DNA from: an uncultured bacterium
GTDB lineage: Bacteria > Bacillota_A > Clostridia > Lachnospirales > Lachnospiraceae
NCBI GenBank assembly: GCA_905215045.1
Contig: CAJMOO010000076.1
Location: 1-8,494, forward strand
DNA length: 8,494 nucleotides
Direction of reading: 5' to 3'
A program made the translations under genes and the position numbers. Below the pieces are notes generated by a model that saw only the letters and a program-made list of their open reading frames with translations, searched no databases and was not told the origin of the DNA. Shown in pieces: positions 6,184 through 8,494 of this stretch. The stretch's first letter is position 1; every line of letters begins with the position of its first letter.

Positions 6184-7212
6184 ATGGGAATGCACAAAAT
6201 CGCTAAAATGCCTTCTCCAGAGGAACTAAAAGAAGAGATGCCTCTGAGTGAAGAAGCAAAACAAATCAAAGCTGCAAGAGACAAAGAAATCCGTGATGTA
6301 TTCACAGGCGCATCTGATAAATTCTTAGTTATCATCGGGCCATGTTCTGCAGATAATGAAACTGCTGTTATGGATTATCTCGGACGTTTAGCAAGAGTTC
6401 AGAAAGATCTTGCTGATAAGTTACTGATCATCCCTCGTATTTATACAAACAAACCTCGTACAACAGGTGACGGATACAAAGGTATGGTTCATCAGCCAGA
6501 CCCTGAGAAAGCACCAGATATGGCTAGTGGACTTCGTTCTGTCCGCAAACTTCATATGGAAGCATTAGAAGAATTCCATATGCCTGCTGCAGACGAAATG
6601 CTTTATCCAGGAAACTGGCCATATATGGAAGATCTTTTATCTTATGTTGCCGTTGGAGCTCGTTCTGTAGAGAACCAGCAGCATCGTTTAACAGTTAGTG
6701 GATTTGATATTCCTGCCGGAATGAAGAACCCAACTGGTGGTGACTTAACTGTTATGATGAACTCTATCACAGCTGGACAGCACCAGCATGATTTCATTGC
6801 AAATGGATATGAAGTCAAGACAGATGGTAACCCTCTGACACATGCCATCTTGCGTGGATCTGTCAACCGTCATGGAAACAATATTCCAAACTACCATTAT
6901 GAAGATCTGACTCGTGTTGCTTATATGTACGAGAAATTCCAGTTAAAGAACCCTGCTGTTATCGTTGATGCAAACCACTCTAACTCTGGGAAACAATGGG
7001 ATCAGCAGCCTCGTATCGTACAGGAAGTTCTTCACAGCAGAAGTTTCTTACCTGAGATCAAATCTCTTGTTAAGGGTATCATGATCGAAAGTTATATCGA
7101 AGATGGCAACCAGTCCATCGGTAACGGTGTATATGGACAGTCTATCACTGATCCTTGTCTTGGATGGGACAAATCTGCTGCTCTGCTTTACCGCATGGCA
7201 GATTATATATAG
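6184..7212 (+). CDS. 3-deoxy-7-phosphoheptulonate (DAHP) synthase, class I AroFGH type
   Basis: Condenses phosphoenolpyruvate with erythrose 4-phosphate to give DAHP, the committed first step of the shikimate pathway, in the cytosol. At 342 residues it is close to the E. coli AroF/G/H length. The four metal ligands of the TIM barrel are present: C54 in IIGPCS, H265 in VDANHSNSGK, E302 in MIESYIEDG and D323 in ITDPCLGW. Substrate-binding segments include KPRTTGDGYKG (90-100), GARSVENQQHR (158-168), GMKNPTGGDL (179-188) and LRGSVNRHG (223-231). An N-terminal helical extension of about 40 residues is the region used for feedback control in AroFGH enzymes, but the effector (Phe, Tyr or Trp) cannot be told. 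AAGGAG precedes the ATG by nine bases. It is transcribed alone; no terminator is visible before the convergent spoIIM gene. Confidence 0.95.
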   Translation: MGMHKIAKMPSPEELKEEMPLSEEAKQIKAARDKEIRDVFTGASDKFLVIIGPCSADNETAVMDYLGRLARVQKDLADKLLIIPRIYTNKPRTTGDGYKGMVHQPDPEKAPDMASGLRSVRKLHMEALEEFHMPAADEMLYPGNWPYMEDLLSYVAVGARSVENQQHRLTVSGFDIPAGMKNPTGGDLTVMMNSITAGQHQHDFIANGYEVKTDGNPLTHAILRGSVNRHGNNIPNYHYEDLTRVAYMYEKFQLKNPAVIVDANHSNSGKQWDQQPRIVQEVLHSRSFLPEIKSLVKGIMIESYIEDGNQSIGNGVYGQSITDPCLGWDKSAALLYRMADYI

Positions 7213-7235
7213 AAACATAGAAGATCCTAGATATA

Positions 7236-7799
7236 TCACTTCCAAAGGTTCAGGATTCCTGACATGATCGACGGATTGATGAAACTTTCCAGGATGCATC
7301 CCAGTATTATAAATGTTATTTCAAACCAAATACTGAAACGAAATAAGAAGGAATGTCTCTGTTCATAGAGCATTTCTTCTTTTTTTTGGGCATAAAAGTT
7401 TCGCTTGATCAGCAACAGCAAGGTGATCACATAACAGATAAAATGTGGAAATAAACTCATAAATACAAGAACCAGTCCTTTGATGCCCATTTGCACGATC
7501 TGCAAAGATAACATGGATCCAAAGAAAAATGCCATACAAAATGCAAAACTGTATAAAAAAATCCAAGGTTGCAAAAGATATGCCCCCAGATAAATAAATG
7601 CATATTGTTTTCCCCTTTTAAACAAAATATAAAAAAACAGACTAATACTTGCTTTATATAGATCCGTATTATTTAAAACCAGTGATCTTACGGTACCTCC
7701 ATATGCGAGATAATCCTGGTATACAAAATTCGTAAATACACTCCCAAAGATTAACCCAATGATGATCCATAATCCTGAAAAGAATTTCTCTTTTTCCAC
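7236..7799 (-). CDS. spoIIM: Stage II sporulation protein M-like membrane protein
   Basis: SpoIIM is part of the SpoIID-SpoIIM-SpoIIP complex that remodels septal peptidoglycan and drives engulfment of the forespore; it acts in the mother-cell membrane. The 187-residue protein has about five hydrophobic segments (about 7-25, 51-61, 66-96, 108-132, 152-172). The early GLIFGSVFTN (15-24), and FFFGS followed by VQMGIKGLVLVFMSLFP (102-118), resemble the conserved G-x-IFG and NQMG-x-x-G...S-x-x-P blocks I recall from Bacillus SpoIIM. Context supports this: it follows nudF, as in Bacillus subtilis. The start is GTG, with AGGAGG eight bases upstream. Expression from the nudF side by a sporulation sigma factor is possible, but I see no clear sigma-E promoter in the 68-bp gap. 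A SpoIIM-family protein of other function is the alternative. Confidence 0.8.
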   Translation of the reverse strand: MEKEKFFSGLWIIIGLIFGSVFTNFVYQDYLAYGGTVRSLVLNNTDLYKASISLFFYILFKRGKQYAFIYLGAYLLQPWIFLYSFAFCMAFFFGSMLSLQIVQMGIKGLVLVFMSLFPHFICYVITLLLLIKRNFYAQKKEEMLYEQRHSFLFRFSIWFEITFIILGCILESFINPSIMSGILNLWK

Positions 7800-7867
7800 A
7801 ATTTTTTCCTCCTGTCATATCTTATGCAGTGCCTGTCTTTTATATTCTGTTTTCCTGATCTAGTCTT

Positions 7868-8398
7868 TTATTTCTCTATATTCAGATATCCAAGAACTCC
7901 TGAAATTGTTTTTGCATCAATGATCTTTCCAGAAAAGATCATATCTTTGATCTCATCGATTGTATATTCTTCTACATCGATAAATTCATCCTCATCCAAA
8001 TGCTGTTTAGACAGCTTTAGATCAGTTGCAACATAAATCGGAATCTTTTCATCACAGAAACCGATGGCTGTGATCACAGTCATTAGGTGGGTCATTTTTC
8101 CAGCAATAAAACCTGTTTCTTCTTCAATCTCTCTTGTGACACACTCCAGAGGTGTTTCCCCGGGTTCAATTCCACCTGCCGGGATTTCCAGTGTTTCCTG
8201 ATCAAGGGCATTACGGTATTGTCTTACAAGTAAGATCGTTCCTTTGTCTGTAACAGGAACAACAGCTGCTGCCCCTTTATGTTTGACCAGATCCCATGTG
8301 ACAACTTTGCCGCTTGGAAGTTTTACAATATCCTCATAAAATCCAACAACTTTTCCCTGATGTATCAGATGTTGTTCTAGTTTCTCGTATCCTTTCAT
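7868..8398 (-). CDS. nudF: NUDIX hydrolase, ADP-ribose pyrophosphatase
   Basis: Hydrolyses ADP-ribose and related nucleoside diphosphate sugars to AMP and a sugar phosphate, with divalent metal, in the cytosol. The 176 residues match the ADP-ribose pyrophosphatase group. The Nudix box GX5EX7REUXEEXGU is perfect at 75-97: G75, E81, R89, E90, E93, E94, G96, F97. The preceding VRQYRNALDQETLEIPAGG (58-76) is the signature of this subgroup. The C-terminal EDEFIDVEEYTIDEI is also typical. The ATG start has GGAG seven bases upstream. It precedes spoIIM by 68 bp with no terminator between, so the two probably form one transcript. I found no convincing promoter between the gene and the terminator at 8446. 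Confidence 0.93.
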   Translation of the reverse strand: MKGYEKLEQHLIHQGKVVGFYEDIVKLPSGKVVTWDLVKHKGAAAVVPVTDKGTILLVRQYRNALDQETLEIPAGGIEPGETPLECVTREIEEETGFIAGKMTHLMTVITAIGFCDEKIPIYVATDLKLSKQHLDEDEFIDVEEYTIDEIKDMIFSGKIIDAKTISGVLGYLNIEK

Positions 8399-8445
8399 AA
8401 AAAATCTCCTTTATTTATACTTTTGACACTCACGTTATAAATTGG

Positions 8446-8472
8446 AAAAAGCGATAGATTTCTCTATCGCTT
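8446..8472 (-). terminator. Intrinsic terminator of an upstream gene entering from the right edge
   Basis: A perfect 10-bp stem, AAGCGATAGA with TCTATCGCTT (8449-8458 and 8463-8472), closes on a GAAA tetraloop when read on the minus strand, and a run of T follows (8446-8450 and the stem's last two T). It must end a leftward transcript from outside the window and separates it from nudF. In the plus direction the T-tract is poor. Confidence 0.88.
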
Positions 8473-8476
8473 CTTG

Positions 8477-8494
8477 TTATTTCGCATAGTCAAC
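8477..8494 (-). CDS. Possible C-terminal end of an off-window gene
   Basis: The minus strand reads GTT GAC TAT GCG AAA TAA, five codons (VDYAK) and a stop, and the terminator stem begins four bases later. A gene must end close by because of that terminator, and this frame gives the neatest spacing. Another frame closes with TAG inside the stem, so the frame choice is only probable and the product is unknown. Confidence 0.35.
   Translation of the reverse strand, partial: VDYAK

Noticed and set aside
8416..8440. TATAAA and TATAAC boxes upstream of nudF
   Set aside because: The first would start transcription inside the ribosome binding site and the second lacks a -35, so neither is a convincing promoter.
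1..8494. Search for CRISPR arrays, tRNAs, rRNAs, insertion sequences, attachment sites and defence-type gene clusters
   Set aside because: No spaced repeats, transposase or integrase motifs, cloverleaf sequences or defence-family genes were seen; the gene set is housekeeping.

Overview
The window looks like ordinary chromosomal DNA from an AT-rich, endospore-forming, low-GC Gram-positive anaerobe, most likely a Clostridia member of the Lachnospiraceae. The reasons are the AT-rich intergenic DNA, strong AGGAGG-type ribosome binding sites, sigma-A promoters with TG-extended -10 boxes, a SpoIIM-type sporulation gene next to an ADP-ribose pyrophosphatase gene, an FMN riboswitch in front of an ECF riboflavin transporter, and a HAAS (DUF1700) membrane protein. 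Family assignment is an inference; genus cannot be fixed from the sequence.

Layout. Positions 1-520 carry no intact gene. They hold a promoter and ribosome binding site aimed leftward at a gene just off the window, and a stretch that may be decayed coding DNA. A bidirectional terminator (523-560) closes threonine synthase thrC (599-2089, minus), which has its own promoter. To its right is a tight minus-strand operon, transcribed from about 4450 leftward: histidine phosphatase, HAAS membrane protein, M20D amidohydrolase. A short divergent region separates it from a plus-strand hot-dog thioesterase of the FlK type (4598-4990), which ends in a hairpin terminator shared with the convergent ribU gene (5054-5671, minus). 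RibU is preceded by an intrinsic terminator (5747-5787) and a complete FMN riboswitch (5842-5984), with a good promoter at 6053-6081. Divergently, a second good promoter (6105-6133) drives a class I DAHP synthase (6184-7212), the first step of the shikimate pathway. Converging on it with only 23 bp between stops is a minus-strand pair, nudF (7868-8398) then spoIIM (7236-7799). At the right edge a strong terminator and probably the last five codons of another minus-strand gene are visible.

How it fits together. These are mainly housekeeping functions: amino-acid synthesis (threonine, aromatics), riboflavin uptake under FMN feedback, hydrolysis of N-acyl amino acids or similar amides, thioester clearance, nucleotide-sugar clean-up and sporulation. 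I found no mobile element, CRISPR array, tRNA, rRNA or defence-type cluster, and no clear undescribed system. The points most worth a second look are the riboswitch expression platform, the unexplained left-hand 500 bp, the HAAS protein without its usual partners, and several start-codon corrections.
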